Source of the DNA: Verrucomicrobiia bacterium DG1235
GTDB lineage: Bacteria > Verrucomicrobiota > Verrucomicrobiia > Opitutales > Opitutaceae
Direction: 5' to 3'
DNA: 64,000 nt
Assembly: GCA_000155695.1 (NCBI GenBank)
Contig: DS990592.1
Span: 62,001 to 126,000 of the forward strand
The notes under the pieces: generated by a model
What the model was told of the DNA's origin: nothing
The model's input: the letters and a program-made list of their open reading frames with translations, nothing else
Databases searched by the model: none
Part shown: one piece after another, positions 25,782 through 33,881 of the stretch
Layout of the letters: each line of letters opens with the position of its first letter
Numbering within the stretch: position 1 is the first letter of the stretch
Program-made: the position numbers and the translations under genes

Positions 25782-26261
25782 CTATTCGCCGAGTGGCAGG
25801 GTGACGCCTTCGTGCTCGAGCATCCATTGTTTTCTCCAGAGTCCGCTTGCGAATCCGACGAGGGCGTTGGAGGCGCCCACGACTCTATGGCAGGGAATGA
25901 CGATTGGGATGGGGTTACGGTTGTTTGCTCCGCCTACGGCTCGCGAGGAATTTGGCTGGTCTATTTCCTTAGCGATCTGGCCGTAGGTTTTGGTGCGTCC
26001 GAAGGGGATTGCGGTTAGCTGTTTCCAGACTCGCTTTTGAAAGTCGGTACCTTCGGGGGTGACGGAACAGGTAAATTCAGTGAGATGGCCGGCGAAGTAC
26101 GCTCTTAATTCTTCATAGAGAAGCGCTAGGTGGGGATTTTCAATTCGCACGGCAGCCATCTCAACCGTCGATTTTTCCGTGAAGCGAATCGATTGGATTC
26201 CCTTTTCGCCCGCGGTGAGATGCAGAGTGCCTAGTGGGCTTTTGAAATCTACTTCATCCAC
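25782..26261 (-). CDS. ogt: Methylated-DNA--protein-cysteine S-methyltransferase
   Basis: Suicide repair enzyme that moves methyl groups from O6-methylguanine to its own cysteine. It has 159 residues with acceptor motif IPCHRVVG, the helix-turn-helix GTDFQKRVWKQLTAIPFGRTKTYGQIA, the asparagine hinge and SRAVGGANNRNPIPIV. No Ada N-terminal domain, so it is the stand-alone Ogt type. It is upstream of cls on the same strand (9-bp gap). Confidence 0.94.
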   Translation of the reverse strand: MDEVDFKSPLGTLHLTAGEKGIQSIRFTEKSTVEMAAVRIENPHLALLYEELRAYFAGHLTEFTCSVTPEGTDFQKRVWKQLTAIPFGRTKTYGQIAKEIDQPNSSRAVGGANNRNPIPIVIPCHRVVGASNALVGFASGLWRKQWMLEHEGVTLPLGE

Positions 26262-26318
26262 AATACTTTGAGAATGCGTAGACTCTTCTCGACTGGCAAA
26301 CTTAAGTGAAGGTGCCGT

Positions 26319-27725
26319 TTATCGAGCGCTTTCCGGCGGAAAGAATACGGCCTTGGCGGTGCGAAGCATGATCTTCAGGTCCAGCATGAATGACCAAGTG
26401 TTGATGTATTTGATGTCGTAGTCGATTCGTGCCTTCAGAAGGTCTGGGTTCTCGATTTCTCCTCGTAGCCCGAGGGATTGAGCGAGTCCAGTAATGCCCG
26501 GCTTGACGAAGTGTCGCGTGTAATAGACTTGGAGTTTTTCCGAAAACTCGCGGTCGTGATCGATGAGGTGGGGTCGGGGACCTGAGACGCTCATTTCTCC
26601 GAGGAGCACGTTTATGAATTGTGGAAGTTCGTCGAGGCTGGTCTTTCTCAGAAAAGATCCGAAGGCGTAGATGCGGGAGTCGCCCTTCGTGGCTTGTTTG
26701 GCGACGTTTTTCTGGTTCGCCTCTGAGACGTGCATGGTACGGTACTTTATTATGTGGAAAGTACGCTTGGTCATGCCTGTGCGCGGTTGTGCGTAGAATA
26801 TTGGCCCGGGTGATTGTTTCCTTTGAAAGGCCCAGACGAGCAGGGTCAGAGGGGGGAGGATAAAGGCTACGATGGGCAGGGAGACTGCTACGTCGAAGCT
26901 GCGCTTAACCATGCGGTTGATCGGGTTTTCGAGAGGCTCGTTTTCGTAGGTTAGAAAAGTGTAGTCGCCTTCGTGCTCGACTACGATGCGCTGCTGGAAA
27001 TCGTCCTGCCAGTTGTTGTAGATGCGCACGCGGCAGCCCGCTTTTTGGGCAATGGACATGGCCTTTTTGGAGCTTTCAGGGGATAGGGACTTGTCGACGA
27101 TGACCACCTGAGCGATTTGGTTTTGCTCGATGGATCTAGAGAGGTCGTCGATGGTGCCCATGCAGGGAATTGGCTGTTCACTTGCGGGGGGGCATGTCTC
27201 TTCGCCGGCGTAGCCAATGATCTCGATGCCGTAGTCTGTTTTGTTGGTGATCCAGTTTTCCAGGCTTTTCAGAGACTTCGTGGAGCCGATGATTAGGGTG
27301 GGTATGACCTGTGTTTTGAAGCTAAGGCGGCAAAGGTGCTTTGGCAGAATCTTGTTCATGGCGAACAAAAGCACAAAGGCGGACGCGAAGAAGGAGGACA
27401 GGAAGAGTCGGCTGATATCGGTGTCCTTGAGCGCGAAGACAACCGCCAGTTGCAGGAGCATGATGCGGATGAGTTGCTGGAACGTTAGATAAAAGGTGCG
27501 GAACCACCCCATGTTAACGAAGTGCTCAGCGTAGGTCTTCAGCAGGCGCACGTTCGCGAAGGAACCGATGACGATACCCGCCATGTAGAGATTGAGGTAC
27601 TCCACGCGAAGTCGATAGCCGACCTGATGGAATATTTCGCGAACTACGAGAAAGAGTATGAGGAGACAAGCTGCCTGCCAGAGGCCGTGCAGATTGAGAA
27701 TTCCTTCTTGGCGATTCTTGAGCAT
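26319..27725 (-). CDS. Exopolysaccharide polyprenyl glycosylphosphotransferase
   Basis: Initiating sugar-phosphate transferase (WcaJ/PssY-type) that loads the first sugar-1-phosphate of an exopolysaccharide onto undecaprenyl phosphate. It has 468 residues: four N-terminal membrane helices (about 13-125), a nucleotide-binding-like CoA_binding_3 domain (about 135-240) and the C-terminal catalytic domain from about 268. Catalytic signatures are [62 protein letters not shown] and KPGITGLAQ. The [12 protein letters not shown] region is an ordinary membrane-loop sequence. A perfect inverted repeat (27728-27758) lies immediately before the start codon. No other capsule genes flank it, so it is either orphan or acts with a remote cluster. 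Confidence 0.9.
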   Translation of the reverse strand: MLKNRQEGILNLHGLWQAACLLILFLVVREIFHQVGYRLRVEYLNLYMAGIVIGSFANVRLLKTYAEHFVNMGWFRTFYLTFQQLIRIMLLQLAVVFALKDTDISRLFLSSFFASAFVLLFAMNKILPKHLCRLSFKTQVIPTLIIGSTKSLKSLENWITNKTDYGIEIIGYAGEETCPPASEQPIPCMGTIDDLSRSIEQNQIAQVVIVDKSLSPESSKKAMSIAQKAGCRVRIYNNWQDDFQQRIVVEHEGDYTFLTYENEPLENPINRMVKRSFDVAVSLPIVAFILPPLTLLVWAFQRKQSPGPIFYAQPRTGMTKRTFHIIKYRTMHVSEANQKNVAKQATKGDSRIYAFGSFLRKTSLDELPQFINVLLGEMSVSGPRPHLIDHDREFSEKLQVYYTRHFVKPGITGLAQSLGLRGEIENPDLLKARIDYDIKYINTWSFMLDLKIMLRTAKAVFFPPESAR

Positions 27726-27727
27726 AC

Positions 27728-27758
27728 GATTACGTCAGGTGTAAAAAAAGACGTAATC
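27728..27758. promoter_or_regulatory. Perfect 9-bp inverted repeat at start of EPS transferase gene
   Basis: GATTACGTC (27728-27736) and GACGTAATC (27750-27758) are exact reverse complements separated by 13 bases. The inner end lies 2 bases from the start codon at 27725. It could be a repressor operator or an mRNA hairpin that blocks initiation; its position over the ribosome-binding region favours control of this gene. Confidence 0.5.
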
Positions 27759-27961
27759 AATATTCGATGTTTTGAGTACTAGCGCAATTTAAAACAGTAG
27801 CGCTACTTACTAGTCCATGGGTGACACTAACAGGCGCTCAGTTTTCGCCTGAGCCTTTTGTTTCTATCGATTGCCTAAGGGTTCGAGTGGGTGCGTCAAT
27901 TTGTTGTAGATGCTTGAGGGATCGACATCAACGCGGCGCGTGCCTTGGGGGGGGCTTGCCT

Positions 27962-28639
27962 CTAGAGAGCTTTTTCGAAGGATTGGCCGGTCTGGGTGTG
28001 AAATATCAGGGCGATTTCGGTAAAGCCGACGAGAACGAGGCCATTCTCGATGTCAACTACGTCACCGATGCGGCGGATTTTTCCGTCGAGAAAAACGCGG
28101 GTTTCCTTTCCGGCTTTGCGAATTCCTTGCACAGTGAATCCGTCTACAAGCTCCTGAATGCGAGATACTTCAGCTAGATCCAGTTCGTTCGTGACCACTG
28201 CAGGCTGATTTGCGGTTTTTGTTTCCGTGGCGGCTTTGGAGGGGTTCGTCGCTTGCTCGCGCTCGAGCAGCATTTTTTGCACGGTGGAAAGCTGGTCGCT
28301 AGAGAGTTCGCTGAGTAGGTCGGTTAGTTCGGCCGCGTCAGTAGTAGGTGATTCGCTCGTGGGAGAGTGTTCTTTGTCTGAGCTTGGTGTCGCGAGTTGG
28401 GGTGTTTGGCTTTGAGCGGCGAGCGCCGTTTCCCCTTTGAGGTAGCCTGAGCCGAAGTAGAAGATGGCGGAGATTGAAAATGCGAGAAGCAGTCCCATTC
28501 CGGTGAAGCCGATAAGGATGAGGGGCAGCCTGTCGCTTTGGCCGTGCCGGGCCATGTGGCTCACCATTGGTGGTTGGGGGCCGCTGGGCGCGTGGCGTTT
28601 TTGTTGTTCGAGCTTTAGCGCTTGGTTGATTAGGCTCAT
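27962..28639 (-). CDS. GspB-like type II secretion/pilus accessory protein
   Basis: A 225-residue protein starting at ATG 28639 (MSLINQALKLEQQKRHAPSG), the MSLINxALK opening typical of GspB/ExeB-like proteins. One membrane helix (about residues 37-62), an acidic Ser/Thr/Pro-rich periplasmic linker (75-140) and a C-terminal beta domain (about 150-225: VQGIRKAGKETRVFLDGKIRRIGDVVDIENGLVLVGFTEIALIF) resembling the GspC/GspB homology region. Such proteins work with an ExeA-type ATPase in assembling a secretin or a pilus, and the ATPase gene lies directly upstream. Partner secretins could be the Amuc_1098-like one at 42.5 kb (inference). Confidence 0.68.
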   Translation of the reverse strand: MSLINQALKLEQQKRHAPSGPQPPMVSHMARHGQSDRLPLILIGFTGMGLLLAFSISAIFYFGSGYLKGETALAAQSQTPQLATPSSDKEHSPTSESPTTDAAELTDLLSELSSDQLSTVQKMLLEREQATNPSKAATETKTANQPAVVTNELDLAEVSRIQELVDGFTVQGIRKAGKETRVFLDGKIRRIGDVVDIENGLVLVGFTEIALIFHTQTGQSFEKAL

Positions 28640-28658
28640 GTCCGTTTCGGTTAGGTTG

Positions 28659-28683
28659 GTTTGTCGGGCTAGACCCGACAAAC
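28659..28683. promoter_or_regulatory. Perfect 10-bp palindrome with 5-base loop in leader of GspB-like gene
   Basis: GTTTGTCGGG-CTAGA-CCCGACAAAC is an exact inverted repeat lying 20 bases upstream of the ATG at 28639. There is no T-run on either strand, so it is not a standard terminator. It may be an operator or a stable 5' hairpin. Confidence 0.45.
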
Positions 28684-28763
28684 TATGAAACGGCCGCGTT
28701 GCTCTATTATTAAGCGGACTTGAGGCCTCTAGGCCGAAAAGTGGCCGAAAGGATGGACTTCGC

Positions 28764-29585
28764 CTACTTGAAGTCGAGGGTGCGGATTTCCTTCAGGGCG
28801 GCTCGGACGTCCTTCCAGGTGACGACTTCGCTGCTGCGAATGTAGGACGAGAGGAGAGCTTTGTCGCAAATATTGTTTACGATTCTGGGTATGCCGCGTG
28901 ATTTCCAGCTAATCCATCTTACGGCCCAGCTGGTGAAGAAGGGTATGCCTTGTCCGCCAGCCATGGCGATGCGGTGGTGGATGTATTGCTCGATTTGCAG
29001 TCGGTTTAGGGGGCGGAGTTCGGTGTGAACGAGAATTCTCTGCCGGAGCTGGCGGAGGCGCTCCTCTCCGAGGATCTCTTTGAATTCCGGTTGCCCCATG
29101 AGGATGATCTGGAGGAGCTTTTGCTTGTCAGTCTCTAGGTTTGAGAGGAGGCGAAGTTGTTCGAGGAGTTCGAAAGTGAGGTTTTGGGCCTCGTCGATGA
29201 TAAGCAGTATGTCTTTGCCGGCTTGTATTTTCTCAAGGAGAAGATCGTTTACCTGTTGGACGAGGCCGCCGCGGCTGCGGCTCATGGTGCCTTCGGCGCC
29301 CAGTTCGGTGAGGATTGTCTTAAGAAGCTGTGTTTCGGTGATGCGCGGATTGAGGATCAGGGCGACCTCGTACTTGTCGTCGTCAATTTCGTTGATGAAA
29401 TGGCGGCACAGGGTGGTCTTGCCGCAGCCGACCTCTCCGGTGAGGACGATAAAACCCTTCCGCTCAGCTACGCCGTATTTGAGATGCTGAAGCGCTTCCT
29501 GGTGTGTGGGGCTTAGGTACAAAAAGTTAGGATCGGGAGTTATGTTGAACGGCATCTCCCTAAGACCGTAGAAACTTTGGTACAT
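28764..29585 (-). CDS. ExeA-family AAA ATPase
   Basis: A 273-residue ATPase of the ExeA/GspA type starting at ATG 29585 (MYQSFYGLREMPFNITPDPNFLYLS). The opening is the family signature; then Walker A TGEVGCGKTT, Walker B LLIIDEAQNL, the sensor LLQIILMGQPEF, arginine RQLRQRILVHTELRPL, and GIPRIVNNICDKALL. It binds and hydrolyses ATP to help assemble a secretin or type II/IV pilus machine. The gene for its GspB-like partner follows on the same strand. No peptidoglycan-binding domain is fused at the C-terminus, unlike Aeromonas ExeA. Confidence 0.9.
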   Translation of the reverse strand: MYQSFYGLREMPFNITPDPNFLYLSPTHQEALQHLKYGVAERKGFIVLTGEVGCGKTTLCRHFINEIDDDKYEVALILNPRITETQLLKTILTELGAEGTMSRSRGGLVQQVNDLLLEKIQAGKDILLIIDEAQNLTFELLEQLRLLSNLETDKQKLLQIILMGQPEFKEILGEERLRQLRQRILVHTELRPLNRLQIEQYIHHRIAMAGGQGIPFFTSWAVRWISWKSRGIPRIVNNICDKALLSSYIRSSEVVTWKDVRAALKEIRTLDFK

Positions 29586-29675
29586 CGGCGCGAAATGTCC
29601 GCTATTTGCAGCGGCCTTACAATTATTTTTTTGCAATATTTGAATTGGCGCCTGTAGTTACAAATCCAATTCGAA

Positions 29676-29957
29676 ATGAGTGCTAGCCGGTTTGTTAATC
29701 TACTTTTCGTCCTTCTGTTTCTCGGAACAGGGATTTTCGCGGCTGCGTTTTTGTATCGGGATTATCAACACTTGGATAATTTGAGAACGGAAAACACGGT
29801 TCTTTCCAAGCGTCTTGACTCTTTGGCGGAAGAATCGACGAGGCGCGAGGTCCAGCTGGATCAGCTGAAGGGAGATTCCGAATACATTGAGACGGTCATC
29901 CGAACAAAACTGAATTTCGCGAAAGACGGGGAAACGATCTTTCGCTTTGAGCGCTAG
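29676..29957 (+). CDS. Septum-formation initiator family (FtsB/DivIC-like)
   Basis: A 93-residue bitopic protein with a membrane helix at about residues 7-27 followed by a coiled coil (about 33-70, LRTENTVLSKRLDSLAEESTRREVQLDQLKGD) and the family ending YIETVIRTKLNFAKDGETIFRF. FtsB/DivIC proteins tie FtsL and FtsQ into the divisome. It is divergent from the exeA gene with a short shared promoter region. Small size and generic coiled coil make the exact subtype uncertain, but the IExxxRxKLxxxKxGE-type ending is diagnostic. Confidence 0.85.
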   Translation: MSASRFVNLLFVLLFLGTGIFAAAFLYRDYQHLDNLRTENTVLSKRLDSLAEESTRREVQLDQLKGDSEYIETVIRTKLNFAKDGETIFRFER

Positions 29958-30052
29958 GCGTTCGCTCCAAGGTTCTGGCGCATTTTTGTTTTTAGAAGTT
30001 TGTTGCCACGGAGGCTTTGGTTTAGGAGCTTTTTGTCGAAACACCGACTACT

Positions 30053-31459
30053 ATGGAGAAAAAGCAGCTTTTCGAGTCTCGCGGGCAGGGTCAGATCTTT
30101 CGTTTTTGGGAAGGTCTCAATGAGAAGGAACGAGCGAATCTGATATCGCAGGCCGACGAGATTGATCTTGATGAACTGGACGATCTTGTTTCCACGCTGG
30201 TAAAGGCTTCGGGAGATAAGGAGTCGGTTAACTTTTCGGCATTGAAGCCCGCTCCCTATTTGCCGATTCCGGAAGATTTGGATACGAACGAAGATTGGCA
30301 GGAAGCCAAGAAGTTGGGCGAAGACGCCTTGCGAAAGGGGAAGGTCGCCGCGTTCACCGTAGCGGGGGGGCAGGGAACGCGTCTCGGCTACGATGGGCCG
30401 AAGGGCACATTTCCTGTGACTCCAGTTAAGAAGAAGACGCTGTTTCAAGTATTTGCTGAGAAAATACAAGCGGCTCGTCTTCGCTACGAGTGCGAGCTTC
30501 CTTGGTTTATCATGACGAGCGATGTGAACCACGAGGCGACCGTTGCATTTTTCGAAGCGAACGATTTTTTTGGTCTCGCTCCAGATAGCATCACGTTTTT
30601 CCGGCAAGGACGGATGCCTGCGGTCGATTATGACGGGAAAATTATTCTCGAGTCCAAAAGTAGCATCGCGATGAGTCCGGACGGACATGGGGGCGCCTTG
30701 CGTGCGCTTGAACGTAGTGGTTCGTTCAAAGCGATGGAAGATGCCGGCATCGAAGTCCTTAGTTATTTCCAAGTGGATAATCCGCTAGTCCAAGCGATTG
30801 ACCCGTATTTCATAGGATTCCATCTCAAATCCGGTTCGACCATGTCGAGCAAGATGCTTCCCAAAGCATACGAGAAGGAGAAGCTCGGTCACTTTTGTGT
30901 TCTGGACGGAGTGACACAGATTGTTGAATACAGCGATATGCCTGATGATTTGTGCGCGCTGCGAGATCCAGACGGTAAGCTCTCTTTCCGAGCGGGCAGC
31001 ATAGCCATACATGTTATTTCGCTCGATTTTGCTCGTTCGCTTGTCGCTGCTGGGAGTTCTGTGTCACTGCCGTTTCATCGAGCTGACAAGAAGGTGCCTT
31101 TTGTTAACGAAGAGGGAAATACCCAGAAACCGGATACGGCTAATGGGGTGAAATTTGAGATGTTCGTGTTCGATGCTATTCCTTTTTCGAAGAATCCGCT
31201 TGTTATCGAAACGACACGTTTGAATGACTTTAGTCCGGTCAAGAATGCGGAAGGTATCGACTCGCCTGAGAGTTGTAGAGCTGATCAGCTTAAACTGTTT
31301 AGAGAGTGGTTCGACGCGGCGGGTATCAACATTCCACAAGGTTTTGATGGCTCGATTGAGGTATCTCCACTCTACGCGTTGGACAAGGAAAGCTTCGTTA
31401 GCGCTTGGAAGAAGAATTCCGTCTCGATTGATTTCTCAAGCGACGTATACATTGGCTGA
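30053..31459 (+). CDS. Eukaryote-like UDP-sugar pyrophosphorylase (UAP1/UDPGP family)
   Basis: Uridylyltransferase making UDP-GlcNAc or UDP-glucose/galactose from the sugar-1-phosphate and UTP. It has 468 residues. The nucleotide loop is FTVAGGQGTRLGYDGPKGTFPV (about residues 100-121), with the later motifs FIMTSDVNHEATVAFF, FFRQGRMPAVD, SPDGHGGALRAL, QVDNPLV and NGVKFEMFVFDAIPF. These match the eukaryotic UAP1/AGX type, which is distinct from bacterial GalU or GlmU; the type occurs in Planctomycetes-Verrucomicrobia-Chlamydiae-group and Bacteroidetes genomes. N-acetylglucosamine specificity is likely but not provable here. Confidence 0.88.
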   Translation: MEKKQLFESRGQGQIFRFWEGLNEKERANLISQADEIDLDELDDLVSTLVKASGDKESVNFSALKPAPYLPIPEDLDTNEDWQEAKKLGEDALRKGKVAAFTVAGGQGTRLGYDGPKGTFPVTPVKKKTLFQVFAEKIQAARLRYECELPWFIMTSDVNHEATVAFFEANDFFGLAPDSITFFRQGRMPAVDYDGKIILESKSSIAMSPDGHGGALRALERSGSFKAMEDAGIEVLSYFQVDNPLVQAIDPYFIGFHLKSGSTMSSKMLPKAYEKEKLGHFCVLDGVTQIVEYSDMPDDLCALRDPDGKLSFRAGSIAIHVISLDFARSLVAAGSSVSLPFHRADKKVPFVNEEGNTQKPDTANGVKFEMFVFDAIPFSKNPLVIETTRLNDFSPVKNAEGIDSPESCRADQLKLFREWFDAAGINIPQGFDGSIEVSPLYALDKESFVSAWKKNSVSIDFSSDVYIG

Positions 31460-31673
31460 TTGCTGAAGCGTATTCACTAATGCCTTACTGGATTTCTAAT
31501 CTTTGAGCTACTTCCTTTTTTCCTTAACAATACGATAGAAACATACCCTTAGAGATCTTTAGTGCGAGTGTTATGCTGCAATAAGTATGAGTACTATTTA
31601 AAGCGGTTCCGCTTGCGGTGTATTAATTCACTTGCTTGGTTCTGTACTTAACCTCCCCAAGTTTTTGCGTGAA

Positions 31674-33809
31674 ATGTCCACCTCATCGATTGCCTGTTTG
31701 GTAGTTGAATCTGACTCAGACCGAGCAGAACAGATAATCGAATTCCTCAAGACCTCTGAGCGATTTGATTTTTTGTGTCATCTTGCTTCCAATCTGTTCG
31801 AGGCAAATCGGAAACTTGTAGATGTTCGGGCGGATATCGTGATTTCAAAGGGTGTCTTCCCTGATATCGAGCATTTGGACGTAGTTACTCGATATCGAAA
31901 AAATGAATACGACTCTGTCGTGTTGTGTCTTCTTGAAGACGAAGAGAAATCGGTGATATTGGACAGTGCTCAAGAAGCGGCGGATGACTATATTTTCTAT
32001 AAGGACTTAACGGCGGAACGCTTGCTCGAGGCAGTAGAGCATGGGTTTGAGCGACGCGTGCTTCTTAACGAATTGAAAACGGTGCAGGCAGGACCGGGAG
32101 AGGGGAAGGCGGTGTACCGGGGTTTGCTTCATTGCTTGGATGCAGCGCTTTTTCTGGTTTCTAGGCCTGATGGGGAACTTCTTTTCAACAACAAGGTAGC
32201 TGACGCGTGGTTTCCTGAGAGTAAGGAATCAACCTTGAAGGAGCTTTTTGAATACGGGGTACTAGAATCGGAACTGATAGAGCTTGAGATTCTGACGGAG
32301 AATGCGGTTGTGCCCAATGCGGAACTACGTTCGGTGATCGTCGAATGGAAGGGCAGGGAGTGCTCGCTTGTAACTTTGCGAAATATTTCAAAGCGAAAGC
32401 GGGCGGAAGAGGCGTACAAGGCAAGTCAACGGCGTTTGGATTTGGCTTTGAAGGCCTCGAATATCGGGCTTTGGTCCTGGGATCTTAGGAAGAATCAACT
32501 TCATTTTAGCGAACGATGGAAGGGGCAGCTTGGCTACTCGGGGAGTGAGTTTTCGAATTCGCTGAGCGCGTTTCGCAGTAAACTTCATGCTGACGACCAT
32601 CTCGAGGTAGAGGAGGTTTTTGGCCAGGCCTTGCGCGGTGAGATAAGCGAAATCGAATTGAAATATCGTATGCGACATAAGGAGGGCGGATTTCGCTGGA
32701 TTCTTTGTCGCGCTGAAATCTTCCCTGACGATTCGGGCAAGCTTTCAACGCTTCTCGGATCGCATATTGATATTACCGATAGGAATCCGACCTCTGGAAA
32801 GCTTGGGCTCGAAGCTTCCTTGAGCGAGAAGCTCAGTATTCGTATGGAGCGAATTGCGGCCGAGCTGGAAAAAAACGCTTCTGAAATTCGATCGAATTTT
32901 AGAGGGGACTCGGCGATCGTGGAGCGTATTCAAGAATTGGAGCGTTTGTCTCGCAGTTTTTCCTGCTTGAATGAAGTTCTACAATTGGACGCGAGTAGAA
33001 GTGATCACGTCATCGAGGCAATTGATCTAGTGGAAGAGACGAACGAGCTGTACAATTCGCAACGTAGTTTGTTGCCCGCTAAAGCTTCGCTTCAGGTCGA
33101 GGCGACTGGTGAGATTCGATTACATGGCTTGTCGCGCCGGGGGCTTCGCTTTGCTTTGACGGAAGCCTTGATTTGCGTGGCTGACAAGGTCTCGGCCGAT
33201 ATGAAGAATCGAATTCAGGTTTCGATTGGAAGGAGGAAAAGGTCGGAGGATTTGGACTCGTTGCCCTTTGCTCGATTCGTCTATCAGGGCGAAAAGATCG
33301 GTAAGGCGGAGATGCTGGCCTTGTCGAAGACACTACATATTTCGGTAACTTGTGAAGGCGAGAGCAGTTTGTCTGCTCTGGAGATTGTGTTTGAATCTGA
33401 TGAGCGGTCGCCTACCGCGACTCAGGCTAGTTCGCAGCTCGCCTTGCTTGCTGAAGATGAAGGTGTATTGAGACTTGCGATACGCACGATGTTGGAATCA
33501 CTCGGCTTTGAAGTGGTTGTAGCAAAGGATGGAGCCGAGGCGGTAAATGCCTTTGCGCGGAGGAAGTCTGAGTTCGCCCTAGCGCTTGTGGATTTGCAGA
33601 TGCCAGAAATCGATGGCTACGGGGTGGTCGCTTCGATACGCGCGACGCGTGAGGACTTGCCAGTGATTCGCATGAGCGGAGATTCGGCTGATGAGCGTAG
33701 CGAGCTGCTTGATAGGCTCGACGAGCATAGTTGTTTTTTGTCGAAGCCTTTTGGAATATCGGAATTGAAAAAGGCTATCGAGGACTTGTCGCTTCGAGTG
33801 CGAGCTTAG
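31674..33809 (+). CDS. PAS/receiver signalling protein with a degenerate kinase core
   Basis: A 711-residue protein. Residues 1-130 resemble a receiver domain, but the phosphoacceptor position reads VISKG, not a D-type motif (a conserved late Lys, YIFYKD, remains). A PAS-like region follows, then a PAS_3 fold at about residues 260-375 (ASNIGLWSWDLRKNQLHFSERW, LHADDHLEVEEVFGQAL, YRMRHKEGGFRWILCRAEIF). Residues about 390-580 sit where a histidine kinase core would be: no His-box is visible and the N and G boxes of an ATPase are missing. The C-terminal receiver domain is complete, with acidic AEDE, phosphoacceptor VDLQMPEIDG, MSGDS and LSKPF. It is probably a pseudokinase scaffold. The start is ATG 31674; a TTG at 31632 is less likely. 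Confidence 0.75.
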   Translation: MSTSSIACLVVESDSDRAEQIIEFLKTSERFDFLCHLASNLFEANRKLVDVRADIVISKGVFPDIEHLDVVTRYRKNEYDSVVLCLLEDEEKSVILDSAQEAADDYIFYKDLTAERLLEAVEHGFERRVLLNELKTVQAGPGEGKAVYRGLLHCLDAALFLVSRPDGELLFNNKVADAWFPESKESTLKELFEYGVLESELIELEILTENAVVPNAELRSVIVEWKGRECSLVTLRNISKRKRAEEAYKASQRRLDLALKASNIGLWSWDLRKNQLHFSERWKGQLGYSGSEFSNSLSAFRSKLHADDHLEVEEVFGQALRGEISEIELKYRMRHKEGGFRWILCRAEIFPDDSGKLSTLLGSHIDITDRNPTSGKLGLEASLSEKLSIRMERIAAELEKNASEIRSNFRGDSAIVERIQELERLSRSFSCLNEVLQLDASRSDHVIEAIDLVEETNELYNSQRSLLPAKASLQVEATGEIRLHGLSRRGLRFALTEALICVADKVSADMKNRIQVSIGRRKRSEDLDSLPFARFVYQGEKIGKAEMLALSKTLHISVTCEGESSLSALEIVFESDERSPTATQASSQLALLAEDEGVLRLAIRTMLESLGFEVVVAKDGAEAVNAFARRKSEFALALVDLQMPEIDGYGVVASIRATREDLPVIRMSGDSADERSELLDRLDEHSCFLSKPFGISELKKAIEDLSLRVRA

Positions 33810-33819
33810 GCTTTGGGAC

Positions 33820-33852
33820 AGAAGAAAGCCTCACGTTTGGGAACGTGAGGCT
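33820..33852 (-). terminator. Terminator of pdh operon
   Basis: AGCCTCACGTT (33827-33837) pairs perfectly, 11 bp, with AACGTGAGGCT (33842-33852) around TGGG on the plus strand. Read on the minus strand the stem is followed by TTTCTTCT, so it terminates the pdhC side. It lies in the 72-bp gap between convergent genes. Confidence 0.8.
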
Positions 33853-33881
33853 GTATTGGAGATTTTGTTACGCGTCGCTTT

